A stretch of DNA of 64,000 bases, from assembly GCA_025558095.1 (NCBI GenBank), contig JAIVFI010000001.1, forward strand, positions 572,501 to 636,500, given 5' to 3'. The position numbers and the translations under genes are program-made. Shown here in pieces: positions 1-10,486 of the stretch (the stretch's first letter is position 1; each line of letters begins with the position of its first letter). Below the pieces are notes generated by a model. That model was not told the origin of the DNA, searched no databases, and was given only the letters and a program-made list of their open reading frames with translations. Source of the DNA: Hyaloraphidium curvatum (Eukaryota > Monoblepharomycota > Hyaloraphidiomycetes > Hyaloraphidiales > Hyaloraphidiaceae).

Positions 1-1148
1 CGCGCGATGCCGACTTCGATCGCCGTCCCGCCCGTCTTGACCATGTTGAAGCAGTTCTCCACGGTCCGCGCGCTCCCGATGGCGTCGAACGCAAAGTCCA
101 CGCCCTTCCCGTCAGTGATCATGAGCACCTCCGCCACCACGTCCTGGACCTCCTTGGCGTTGATCACGTGCGTCGCGCCAAAGTCCTTGGCGTACTCCAG
201 TTTGTTGTCGAGGATGTCGATGCCGATGATCTTCGAGGCCGACAGGGCGCGCGCGCCCTGGATAATGTTCAGGCCGACGCCGCCGCACCCGATGACGCAG
301 GTGTCGTCGCCGGGCTTGATGCCGGCCGTGTTGACGGCGGCACCGTAGCCCGTCATGACGGAGCAGCCGACGAGGGCGGCGCGCTCCAGCGGCACGTTGG
401 GCGAGATGACGAGGAGCTGCTCCTCGTGGATCACGGCGAGCTCCGAGAAGCACGACACACCGGCCATGTGGTAGGCCGGCTTCCCGTCGATTTTGATCCG
501 GGTCTGCCCGTCGTGCAGCGTGCCGATGGGGGACTGGTGGCCCTGGCAGAGCATAGGTCGCCCGACTTGGCACTTGTCGCACCTGAGCGAATCCCGTAAG
601 GCCGGCGCCAAGCAGGCCCCGGGTGGCGAAACCAACCTTCCGCAGTTTTTCTGGAAGATCGTGACGACATGGTCGCCCTCCCTGACGTTACGCACGCCCT
701 TGCCGCACCGGATAACGACGCCGGATCCCTCGTGGCCCAAAACGCAGGGGAGGGGAGAAAGCACCGTCCAGTCCCCCTTGATCATGTGCAGATCTGTCAT
801 AGAAGGTGGCCGCCAGCGTCAGCGACCGAACGGGCGCTGTGAGAAGCCATGATGGTGAACCAACCCGAGTGGCAGATGCCAGCTGTCGAGTGCCCGGGCG
901 ACAGAGAGAACCGCGACCGGTCAGCAACCGTGTCCACGCCATGCCGACGGCGACTTCTCACCGGCCACGACCTGCACGAGGCATTCGCCGTCCCGCAGCG
1001 GGCCGACCTCGATCTCCTTGATGACGAGCGGCGTGTTGTACTCCGTGAGCACGGCGGCCTTGCAGCGCCACGTGAGGTTCTCGTCCGAAACGTCGTCCGC
1101 GCCCGCATCCGGATATGCTGCGGCGCCGTTGACCGTGACGGTCGCCAT
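1..1148 (-). CDS. Zinc-dependent alcohol dehydrogenase (3' end beyond window)
   Basis: Medium-chain zinc alcohol dehydrogenase that should interconvert an alcohol and an aldehyde with NAD(P). Model: exons 1148-962, 882-865, 793-637 and 582 to beyond position 1; introns of 79, 71 and 54 nt. Catalytic zinc ligands are visible as Cys-His in GICHSD, the His of GHEGSG and the Cys of LVGCSVMTG. Structural zinc ligands lie in CGRCDKCQVGRPMLC. The Rossmann loop is IGCGGVG. The exon of only 18 nt supplies the first zinc ligand, and without it the motif is lost. The third intron must be removed to bring the structural cysteines to family spacing. The layout resembles class III or NDMA-dependent type dehydrogenases; the substrate is not predictable. 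The start ATG faces the next gene across about 62 bp. About 314 codons are in the window. Confidence 0.9.
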
Positions 1149-1210
1149 CGTTCGGCTGTGGACGGGATGTTCGGCGCGGGCCGGCCGCCGCGGGTGCGCA
1201 ACAAACTCAA

Positions 1211-3576
1211 ATGCTCCCGAGGAGGTTTACCCGGCAGAGCGCCCTCCAACGTGTCATCTGTGATCGATCGAACTATGGAACCTCCCTGAATACCGTTCCG
1301 GGGCCTTGCTCGCCCGCATCCTGTTCGATTCACTCGCGAGCGACGGCGTCTCCCACGACATGCCTTCCCGCCACCACCTTCGCACCAGGGACTGCCACAA
1401 GGATTTTGCGGCCTTCTTTTGCCTACGGAGCTCGTCGTTTGCCGGGCAGGCAGCCTGCATTGTGCTCCGTTGTTGATACGTTCGCCAGGCCCCGCGCCTC
1501 CTCTGACTCGTTCGCCACGGCGCGCGGTGCGAGGCACAGCTCCACGGATTCTTCTCAGTCGGCCTCGCTTTCGCCTCTTGAGTACTCGCCCGATTATGTC
1601 CGATCGATCCTGGGGTCAGTTCAAACGATCGCAATGGTCGGCATCAGCTCGAACAGCCAGCGACCGAGCTATTTTGTCGCTAAGTACCTGCAAGAGAAAG
1701 GATACCGCGTTTTGCCCGTAAACCCTACCGCAAAGGGTGAGATACTCGGAGAGAAGGTCTGGTCGAGCTTGGAAGACGTAATCAGGGCCGGGATCAAGGT
1801 CGACATGGTGGACATCTTCCGGTCGAGCGACGCGGCCGGCCCCATCGTGGACGACATCATCCGGCTCAATGCGGACCTTCCCGAAGCCCAGCGGATCCGG
1901 GTGGCGTGGATGCAACTGACCGTGCGCAACGACGAGGCGGCCCGGCGCGGCAAGGAGGCCGGGCTCGAGGTGGTCATGGATCGCTGCCCAAAGATCGAAT
2001 TCGGGCGGCTCAGCGGGGAACTGGGATGGAGCGGCGTGGATTCGCGCGTCATTTCTTCCTCGAAGGTGGACAAGGTGCGCCCGGGGAGCAAGGGCGAGGG
2101 GACCGGCGGCTTCGGTTCGACAGGCGAGGAGCTCCACTACGGCTTCTTCACGAGGGCGGTGCACGCCGGCGCCAGGCCGGATCCAACGACGGGAGCCCGC
2201 GTGACACCGATCTACGCCAACACGTCCTACGTGTTCGACAGCGTGGACCACGCAGCATCCCTCTTCAACCTCCACACCTTTGGGTACATCTACAGCCGCC
2301 TGACCAACCCGACGCTGTCGGTTCTCGAGTCGCGCCTTGCTTCTTTGGAGAGCGGTGAAGCCGCTGTGGTCGCAGCTTCGGGTCACGCTGCCCAGTTCCT
2401 CCTCTTCTACACTCTGGTCAGCTCTAGTCTTTCGTTGGTTTGCCTTCCGCTGATCTGTGGTCTTCCTGCAGATGTCGGGCCAGGGCGACCATTTCCTGTC
2501 GAGCCAGTTCCTCTACGGCGGCACCATCACCCAGTTCAAGCACAGCTTCAAGAAGTTCGGCTGGAACTGCACCTTCTTCGACCCCCGCAAGCCGATCGAG
2601 GAGCTGCGCGCGCTCGTGGATCCGGTCAAGACCAAGGTCATCTTCTGCGAGTCCCTCGCCAACCCCGGTGGCCGCGTCACGGACCTGGCCAAGATGTCGG
2701 CGCTCGCCAAGGAGTTTGGGATCGTTCTGGTCGTGGACAACACCCTCGCGTCGCCATACCTTTGCCGTCCGATCGAGCACGGGGCGGACATCGTGGTGGA
2801 GAGCACGACCAAGTGGCTGTCGGGCCAGGGAAGCGCCATGGGAGGCGTGGTCGTCGAGTCCGGGAAGTTCGACTTTTCCGGCGCCTCGTTCGGGCACCAG
2901 GAGACCAAATACCCGAGCCTCGTGAACCAGGAGCCCGCCTACCACGGTCTTCGGGTGCGTTACACTTCGCCGGTGCCGGCTGTGAGCACGATGCTGATTC
3001 GTCTCATTGTTCCAGTTCTACGAGACCTTCGGCACGTTTGCGCTCACGAGCCACATCCGCGCCGTCGCCCTACGGGATTTCGGCCCCACCATGTCGCCCC
3101 AGAACGCCTTCCTGACGATCCAGGGCACCGAGACGCTCCCCGTGAGGATGGAGCGGTCTTGCAACACGGCGCTGGAGGTGGCCAAGTACCTCGAAGGCCA
3201 CGAGGACGTCGCCTGGGTTTCCTACGCGGGCTTGGACACGTCGCCGGACCGCGAGCTGGCTAAGAAGTACATGCGCAACGGGCTCGCCGGCGGCGTCTTC
3301 ACGTTCGGCCTGGCCGGCGACAGCAACGAGATCGCCTTCCGCCGCGGCGTCAAGTTCGTCGAATCGCTCAACCTCTTCTCGCACCTGGCCAACGTCGGCG
3401 ATTCGCGGAGCCTGGTGCTGCACCCCTCCAGCACCACGCACAGGCAGCTTTCGGCGGAGCAGCAGATCGCCGCCGGGGCCGGGCCGGACGTCGTGAGGTT
3501 GAGCATCGGGCTTGAGGACGCGGCGGACCTGATCCGCGACCTGGAGCAAGCGCTGGACAAGGCTTCGAAAGTGTAG
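1211..3576 (+). CDS. CoA-binding domain fused to O-acetylhomoserine sulfhydrylase
   Basis: Cys/Met-metabolism PLP enzyme of the O-acetylhomoserine (thiol)-lyase type, which makes homocysteine from O-acetylhomoserine and sulfide, carrying an N-terminal CoA-binding Rossmann domain. Exons 1211-2416, 2472-2954 and 3016-3576 give 749 aa. The CoA-binding domain starts near residue 126 (IAMVGISSNSQRPS) and ends near residue 270. The PLP part follows from HYGFFTRAVHAGARPD, with the Schiff-base lysine in ESTTKWLSGQGS and the family motif AYHGL-R-FYETFG restored across intron 2. Residues 1-125 are Arg/Ser-rich and look like a mitochondrial presequence or misread 5' sequence; 1211 is the only in-frame ATG before the domain, so the true start may lie in an unseen exon. 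Both halves are well conserved. Confidence 0.9.
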
Positions 3577-3703
3577 ATATTGCTTGCCTTCGCATTTTGA
3601 AGAGGATGAACATGAGCGAAAAGTCCGTCTCAAAATCCGATTCTTTCGTGCACTTCGAGTCGACACGTCACCGTCCAATCACCACAACGAACAACCACCG
3701 ACA

Positions 3704-4515
3704 ATGGCCGCTCCGAACAAGCCGCCGGTCCTTTCGCAGGGAGTTTCTGTGTCCCAGCCCGATGACAACAAGACCTCGGTGACCAAGGAGGCAGCGGGCG
3801 GCCTTGCGACCGTGCGTTGAGGACTGCTCGCCGCGATGCCTTCCCTGACGCGCAACTGCCCCCGGTGCGCAGGTCTCGACGGCCCTGGACCCGATGCCGC
3901 ACTACGGTCTTGCCGCCGCGTCTCTCGCCGGAAGCGCGTGAGTGGCCATGGATGGCCAGGCCAACGAGGGACGCCATCCTGATTGGACCTCGCTATACTC
4001 CATTGCCGCTTCTCGTTCTCTGCACCTCCGAAGTTACTACATGATGAAGAAGCCGCCTCAGCCTGGCATGCTCCCGTTCGCTCTCGCGGTCGCTGGTCTC
4101 GGATACGGCTACGGCGGGTGGGTGAAGCCGTCGATCGCTGTTCTCTGGCATCCTCATCCATTCGCTCGTCCAGTTACTGCCTTTCGAAGACGGACAGGAG
4201 CACGCAGAGGTTCGGCTACGACGTCTCCGTGGCATCGTCAGCGCTCCTCGCCGGAGCCACCCTGCCGACCGTGTTCTCCGCGGGGCTCTTTGCCGATCTC
4301 TTCCAGACCGCCTTTGCTACGTGGGTTTGACGTCGCCGGGCCCACTGGTAGGACTGATTCGCGTATCCTTCAGCGTCGGAACGATCAGCCTCGTCGGCAA
4401 CACGAACAAGGCGTGGGTGCGGCTTGGGTCTTGGTCGATCACCGACTCAACCTGCCCTTCCAGCTACCAGATGCGCACCGGGCAGCCCAAGGACCTCAAC
4501 ATCCAGCGCAAGTGA
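3704..4515 (+). CDS. Small multi-pass membrane protein, six exons
   Basis: Unrecognised 152-aa protein assembled from exons 3704-3811, 3873-3937, 4034-4117, 4210-4320, 4374-4412 and 4464-4515. All junctions keep phase, and donors are GTGCGT, GTGAGT or GTGGGT. After a polar N-terminus of about 40 residues come hydrophobic stretches around HYGLAAASLAGSAYY, MLPFALAVAGLGYGYGG, VSVASSALLAGATLPTVF and FQTAFATVGTISLVG. The C-terminus is polar (NKAYQMRTGQPKDL). This suggests three or four membrane helices, possibly an organelle membrane protein, but no family was identified. The third acceptor (gcagag) is not CAG, and an alternative site could change a residue or two. It lies 127 bp downstream of the sulfhydrylase on the same strand. 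Confidence 0.7.
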
Positions 4516-4610
4516 GACGAAGGCAAGAGATTTCTTCAACGACATTCGGACATAGAAATGCTTTTGTTGGCCGCCAACGGGCAATCTAGCAATGATCCCG
4601 CCTGAACCCT

Positions 4611-6037
4611 TCAGTACTCGTGCGAATGCGCCTCCGAAACCGAATGTCCGTTGACAGGGTGGTGTCCCTCGTGGCCCGGCTTCTCGAACGCCGACGCCAG
4701 CAGGGCCGCCTTCTTCCACCTCGCCCACACGAGCTCCTTCTTGTCCGAGAACGCGTCCGTCGGCGAGAAGGCTTCGCCGCGCGGCGACAGGGCCGGGGTG
4801 CAGCACACGATCCGCCTGAAGAAGGGATGGTGGATGACCTCGTGCATCGTGGCACGGTTGGCCGGATCCGCTTGGAGCATCCGCCGCGCCAGGTCCAGGG
4901 CGTCCGGGGGGAGGTGGGCCGAGTGGCTCTCGGGGAGCTCGCCTTTCTTCTGCCAGTTCACGAAGGCGCGTTCCGAAGAGGCGGCCGCGGGCCACGGGAA
5001 TTGGTGGGTGGGGCTGGCCAGGACCAGGAGGAGGATTCCGAGGGAGAAGACGTCGGTAAGGCGGGCGTCGAACGAGACATCCTGGTAGGTCTCGGGAGCC
5101 TGGAACATTTTCGTGCCGACCATGCCCTTGATCTTCCGGACTTGGTTGGTCTCGGGATCGAAGTACGGGAACGCCGTGCCAAAGTCGATGAGCTTGAGGG
5201 TCTTGATCTTGGGCATCCAGACGAGGTTGTCGGGCTTGATGTCTTGGTGCGCGAAGCCGACCTCGTGCTTGCGGAAGCGCGGATCGTCAGAGTTGAACCC
5301 CCGAGAGGGCAGAGTGGTGGTGAACCTACCATATGTGCGACGGCCGAAACCGACTGCTTCCACAAGCACGCCCATTCTGCGGCGTTACCGACCCCGCCTT
5401 TCAGTTTTCCTTTTGTCATGGCGTCCGAGATGGTTCCGCCCTCGGCATACTCCATTACCAGCACGAATTGGCCGACCTTATCGTCAAAGAGCATGTCGAA
5501 AGTCTGCAGCACATTCGGGTGCCGGGCAACGGCAGAAGCACAGATCCATTCCCTCTGCGCCCTTCTGGCGTAAGCTTCGAAGGCCTTCTCCTTCATGGGC
5601 GTCCGGAACAGCGCCTTCGTGGCCAGCACCTGTCCGTCGCTGGTGCGCTTCACGAGCACCAGCTTCCCCTGCGCTCCTTTGGCCAGAGTTCCGCTAATCG
5701 GAACATGGTCGACGCCGAGGAGTTTCTTTGGGTCGATGAGGACCTTGCCGTTCGCGTCGAAGGAGCCGGCGGACCCCAGGGACGCGGAGGAGAGCGACGC
5801 CAGCGTCCGCGTGATCTTCTCCATGTTGAGCGACAACGAGGTTTCTTGGAACGAGCTGGAGGTCGCGCTCCTGGGGGATGAGACCACGCTCCCGGGCGAC
5901 GAGAGCACGGGGGATCGCGGCGTGGCCGGTGGCGGCGCCGCAGCGTGGGCGCCGTTCGGCACGGGCCCGCCGGGGCGCGGGGCATCTTTGGCGTCCGACC
6001 CCTTCGAGCCCCGTCGTAGAAAGTCGACGATGCCCAT
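4611..6037 (-). CDS. Serine/threonine protein kinase
   Basis: Protein kinase of 454 aa from exons 6037-5330 and 5267-4611 (62-nt intron, donor GTAGGT). A Ser/Ala/Pro-rich N-terminal region of about 100 residues precedes the kinase fold. ATP-anchoring lysine is in VLATKALF, the catalytic loop is HQDIKPDN, the metal motif is DFG in LIDFGTAFPYF, and the activation segment ends at MFQAPE. The catalytic loop carries HQD instead of HRD, so it is predicted active but not of the RD class that depends on activation-loop phosphorylation. The start was taken at MGIVDFLRR, which is also a potential N-myristoylation sequence; an in-frame ATG exists at 6142. The histidine-rich tail ends HSHEY. Substrate unknown. 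It diverges from the lipase gene across a 465-bp intergenic region. Confidence 0.88.
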
Positions 6038-6502
6038 CGCCGCGCCTGGGATCAAGCGCTGATGTTGTGTGTGTCCCCAACTCGCCAACTCGATAAGCCG
6101 GGCTGCCCCTGGCCTGGGTCCGCAGCACGTCACGCCGCCCACCCGCCGCTCCGCTTCCCACGCCTTCCATCGCTATCGGTATGCAGATCGGCCGGTCGTG
6201 CATGAAAGCTTCGAGTTATCGATGATGATAGCTCACCTCATCTGCGCGCGATCCCCGAGCCAACAGTCATGTGATTCACTGGATGGAGAATGTGCCATCT
6301 CGGCAAATCCGCACAACTAGACCTCGAATTCAGTGAAACTTGCCGAGTATTAGCTTGACCGTGAACCCCGGTTCTTGCAGCGTGCGGGGGGATCGACAGG
6401 GGGGCTCTTTTCAGGGTCCGCCGCCGTCCCGCCCTGGCCGACGGCCCTTGAAACCGAGAAGCAAACTCGCCTGGGAGCGCTCCCGACTGTTTGCGGGCCA
6501 CC
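6038..6502. other. Divergent intergenic region, no gene seen
   Basis: This 465-bp stretch separates the kinase start from the lipase start, so it should hold both promoters. No convincing TATA box, repeat or small gene was found. The lipase ATG sits in the context gccaccATGG, which matches the strong eukaryotic start consensus. Confidence 0.5.
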
Positions 6503-9500
6503 ATGGCGTCCCCACAAGACCCAGTGGTGTCTGCGTCGACGGCAAACGTGACGCCGGCCGAGGCTCTCGGCTCGGCGGCCTCGACGGGCACCGGCGGGGC
6601 CGCTCCGCCCTCGTCGATCCCGCTCGCGGACCTTGGCGCCTCGGCGGCCCCGCAGACGACTGCGGCGCCCGCGACCACGACGACGATAACGATGCCGGGC
6701 CCCACGAAGGCGCCGGAGACCGTCGGCGTGCCACCCGCCGCGGCCGCGCCGGCATCTGCCGATGCCATAACAACGCTCCCGGCCGTGGACGGCGGGAAGC
6801 CGACCGACGCTGCTGGCGGCGTGGTGGCGAATGGAACTGCGGGCACGGGAGCCAAGGCGGACGGGACGGACGCCAACGCAATGGCCGCCGATCCGTACGC
6901 GGACATCTTTGCCCAGGCGACGGAAGCGCAGCAGAAGCAGGACGAGCTCGACGAGGACAAGGTGCGATACCTTGCCGGCGCCGAGGTCCAGCCTGGGCTC
7001 TCTGGCGTGCTTCGATCCCTCGCTGACCCCGCGCCCACGGAATGCCCCTGATTCAGGTTGTTGTCCTTCGCGGCCTCGCAACGAGCACCTACTTCTCGCT
7101 GCGGCGGTTCTGGCATGCTTATCTGCTCTTTTCGGTCTATCTGATCATTGTCATTTGCGGTGAGTCGGCTCTTCGGCCGCGCGCCATGATGCCAGAAGAC
7201 TGACCAATCTGTGCCAGCCATGTCGATCCAGCTCTCGCTCTTCTTCACGCTCATTGACCCCACGGGCACCGCCGTCAATTTCTCGCGGATCGCCGCCAGG
7301 CTGTCGGCCTCCCTGCTCGTGGCCATCCTGTTTTCCATCTTCTCGTCCCAGTGCTGGGAGGTCCTCCGCGCCTTCTGGCGCGGCGAGGACGCCCTGGTCC
7401 TGCGCAAAGGCGGCTACGTTCGAGGCTGGCCAAAGGGCCTTTCCAAGTTCATCGATATCATCTCGCAGATCGCCGTGATTATTCTCATGGACATCGGACC
7501 GATCATTGCAGCTTTCGGTCTTTTCAAAGGAGACAACGGGCAGTTCATCGGGTACTTCTTCACTGCCGGTGCGTACTAGTCTGTCGCGTCGCCAGATGGT
7601 GCAGCTGACTGCCTGTTCACCTCCAGCACTGACCGGCGCTGGCGTGGTCGTTGTCATCAAAATCCTGCTCGAGTTCATCAACGGAGCCTACCAGCTCATC
7701 ATGCTGTGCGTTCGCCGCAAGTGGCAGCCCATCCCCACGCTCCGGCAGATCACGCGGAAGGCTGGGTACCAGCAGCTCGAATCCGAGCAGCTCTTCACCA
7801 CGAGGAAGAGCACCCGCGACTGGTTCTGCCTCTGGATCGTCGACAGGAGCCAGGACTCCGCAGGCGGCATGCTGCTGGCCTGTTTCCTCATCATCGTCGT
7901 CGGCGTCTTTGTCATTCTGGGCACGATCATATCGAGCTGGTTTATCATGGCAGAAGGTTCGCTCCCGCTACCCGGATCGTTGTTGTGGATCTGACCAGTT
8001 CTGTAAAGCCGTCTACCTGGCCTTCATCTTCATTTCCTGGGGCTGGATCAAGATTTGGGACCCCGTCATTGACTACGCGAAGAAGGAGGAGGAGTTCAAC
8101 GAGCTCACGCCCCTCGAACGGACCCTGATCGACCGCGACCTGGGCGGCTTCGACACCAAGTTCAACGTTGGTCCTGCCCCGCCCAGCTTTGGACTTTACT
8201 GATTCTTTCTGAAAACAGGTGCGGCCGATCATCTACCCGTGGTCCACTCCCACCCTCCGCTACGCGTCTCTCATGCTCATCTTCGGCCACATTGCGCTCA
8301 TGATCTGGATGTCGGTGCTCATCGGCCTCAAGGGCTACTCGCTGCTTCTTTTCTTGAACCTGTACATCGCCATCCCGTACATCGTCATCTTGTGCTTGTA
8401 CGTCTACTCGATGCACCCATCGAACTGGAAGTCGGACAAGGCCAAGTCTTGGTGCGTGCCAGCGTCATCTCTTCCGTAATCTGCTGACTCGTCTCCGCGA
8501 AGGCTCGAGAAGCTCAAAGTCTGGCAGCTCCAGGTGGATGCTACGAAAAGCTTCAAGGGCGTCGACGGGAACCAGAAGCCGGACATGCTGAAGCCGTTCC
8601 TGAGCACGTACACAATAACCCTCACCGTCGTCCTGATCGCCATCCCCCTTGTTGCCGCGGTCGTCTTCCTGATCTACTTCTTGGCAACATCCAGCGCCAA
8701 CGCGAACACTGCTTTGGTCGGAGGTGGGTGCCGAAGCGCGCAGCCACATTGCACACTCTGATGAGCCTGGACGGTAGTGTTTGCCGCCTTTTACCTGGTC
8801 TTCGCCATCGCGATCGTCTTTTTCCTGACCCGCGCCGTCGTCGGATTCCCGACCGAGGCCTTCCTCGCCTCCTACGTGATCCTCATGTTTGTCATCCTGG
8901 CCATCTTCACCACCGGCGTCACCTATACCGGAGACGTAGGCGGCGCGCAGGCGAACGCCGCGCCGCCCAGCACCCCGATTCCGCCATCTACGAGGCCCTT
9001 CCCGGCCTGCGAGTACACGCTTTTCAACCAGTCGATCGTCACCATGGCCTTTGCCGCGGCCATCGCGTATGACCTGCCTCAGAACGCCGGGAACGACGTG
9101 CTGCTCTGGCTTGGACCGCAGTACCAGATCGCGTACCAGTGGATCGAGCCCACGCTGCAGTTCTACGACTTCCGCAACGGGAACCTTTCGATCATCTCGG
9201 TGCGCGGCACCGCGGACGCCACTTCTGCCCTCATCGACATGGATCTCTGTGGGTGTTGCAGAATCCCTCTGTTGGCCGACGCCGTCTGACGCTTGGTACA
9301 GGGTCCCAGATCGCCATGTTCCAGTTTGTCGACATCGTGGTCCCCCTCATCCGCGTCTGGCCTATCGAAGTCACCCGCGCGATCGTCAAGTTCACCTCCA
9401 TCGGCGCCTGGATGGACGACACGCCGCTGTACGAGCCTCTGGTGGACTACATCCAGCAGGTGCAGGCACAGGGGCTCAACGTCATCGTCACCGGGCACTC

Positions 9501-9927
9501 GCTCGGCGGCGGCATGGCGTCGATCGGCGGGGCGCTGACGGGCCTGAAGTCCGTCGGCTACTCTCCGCCGGGCATCGTCTACTCCTCGCTCAAGTTCGGC
9601 ATCCAGGACGTCTACTCCCTGGACGAGACCATGATCAGCATCTACGCCGAGGGCGACGTCGTCCCCAAGGTTGACACCCACTACGTGAGGCCCGCCGTGC
9701 CCGGTCCTCCAACGGCCCGATCCTCACCCTCCTCTCTCCACCAGGGCATGCAGCAGTACATTCCCTGCGAGCCGGGCTCGACCCTCGCGTGCCACTACAT
9801 CACGCGGACCATCCTCTTCCTGCAGAAGAGCTGCGGCGACCCGTTCGGCCGGCAGATGATTCAGACCTACCTTACGCCCGCGCAGATCGACTTTATCAAC
9901 CAGCAGACCGGTCAGCCGAGCAGCTGA
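6503..9927 (+). CDS. Polytopic membrane protein with class 3 lipase domain
   Basis: 963-aa protein from ten exons: 6503-6961, 7057-7159, 7218-7568, 7627-7956, 8009-8166, 8219-8451, 8503-8723, 8778-9248, 9302-9684 and 9745-9927. The N-terminal 150 residues are Ala/Thr/Pro-rich. Many hydrophobic segments follow (for example FWHAYLLFSVYLIIVIC, LLACFLIIVVGVFVILG, ITLTVVLIAIPLVAAVVFL). The C-terminal quarter is a lipase class 3 fold with the nucleophile elbow GHSLGGG and downstream AEGDVVPK and VDTHY, which fit the Asp and His positions. It probably hydrolyses acyl lipids at a membrane. The last intron (9685-9744) is 60 nt and free of stops, so retention would insert 20 residues. The acceptor at 8008 (taaag) is not CAG, but an upstream CAG would create a stop. 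Confidence 0.88.
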
Positions 9928-10486
9928 GTAGAGCATGGCATGGAGTGTATTTGGAAGGAGTGCATGGAACGATTTGTTTATATTGTTCGCGGTGTGGACG
10001 GTCAGGGGCAATGGAAGGTCCTTGACCCGTGAGCGACGGTTTCGGTGATGGAATCCGGCGCGAGGACAAGAAGGAAAGCATCCGTCTTTGTGCTTGGTTA
10101 TTGGTGGCACGGTGGCAAGGCGGGGTTAGAGGGCCCGTGGCCTGTGACCAGGGGAGGTGGATTGAGCGCACGGCTCAGTCCCCTCGATCCTCCTCTCGAC
10201 CCCAGCACCGCATCGCGCCCGCACCCGCGGCTGCGCGGTCCCGGACTTCCGCGGCGCGCGCTGTGCATCGCGCCGCCGCCCGCGTGGCCGCGTTTCTCCG
10301 CCCCGTGCGCGCCGCCGCGGAATTGGGCGTCCCCTTCGCGCCCGCAATTCGGGAGCTCCCCCCTGCCGGCACGGAACACGCCGCGGGACGCCGGCACGGC
10401 CATTTTCACGGCATTACCTGCGCGGAAAATCCCTGCGCCCGCCCTTTCGCCCCCGCGGACGGCTTCGGATCCCCACGTCACCGGCC
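9928..10486. other. Intergenic, no gene seen
   Basis: 559 bp of very GC-rich sequence between the lipase stop and the zinc-cluster regulator. It has open frames on both strands but none with a recognisable protein or plausible splicing. It probably holds the lipase 3' end and the regulator's promoter and 5' leader. Confidence 0.45.
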
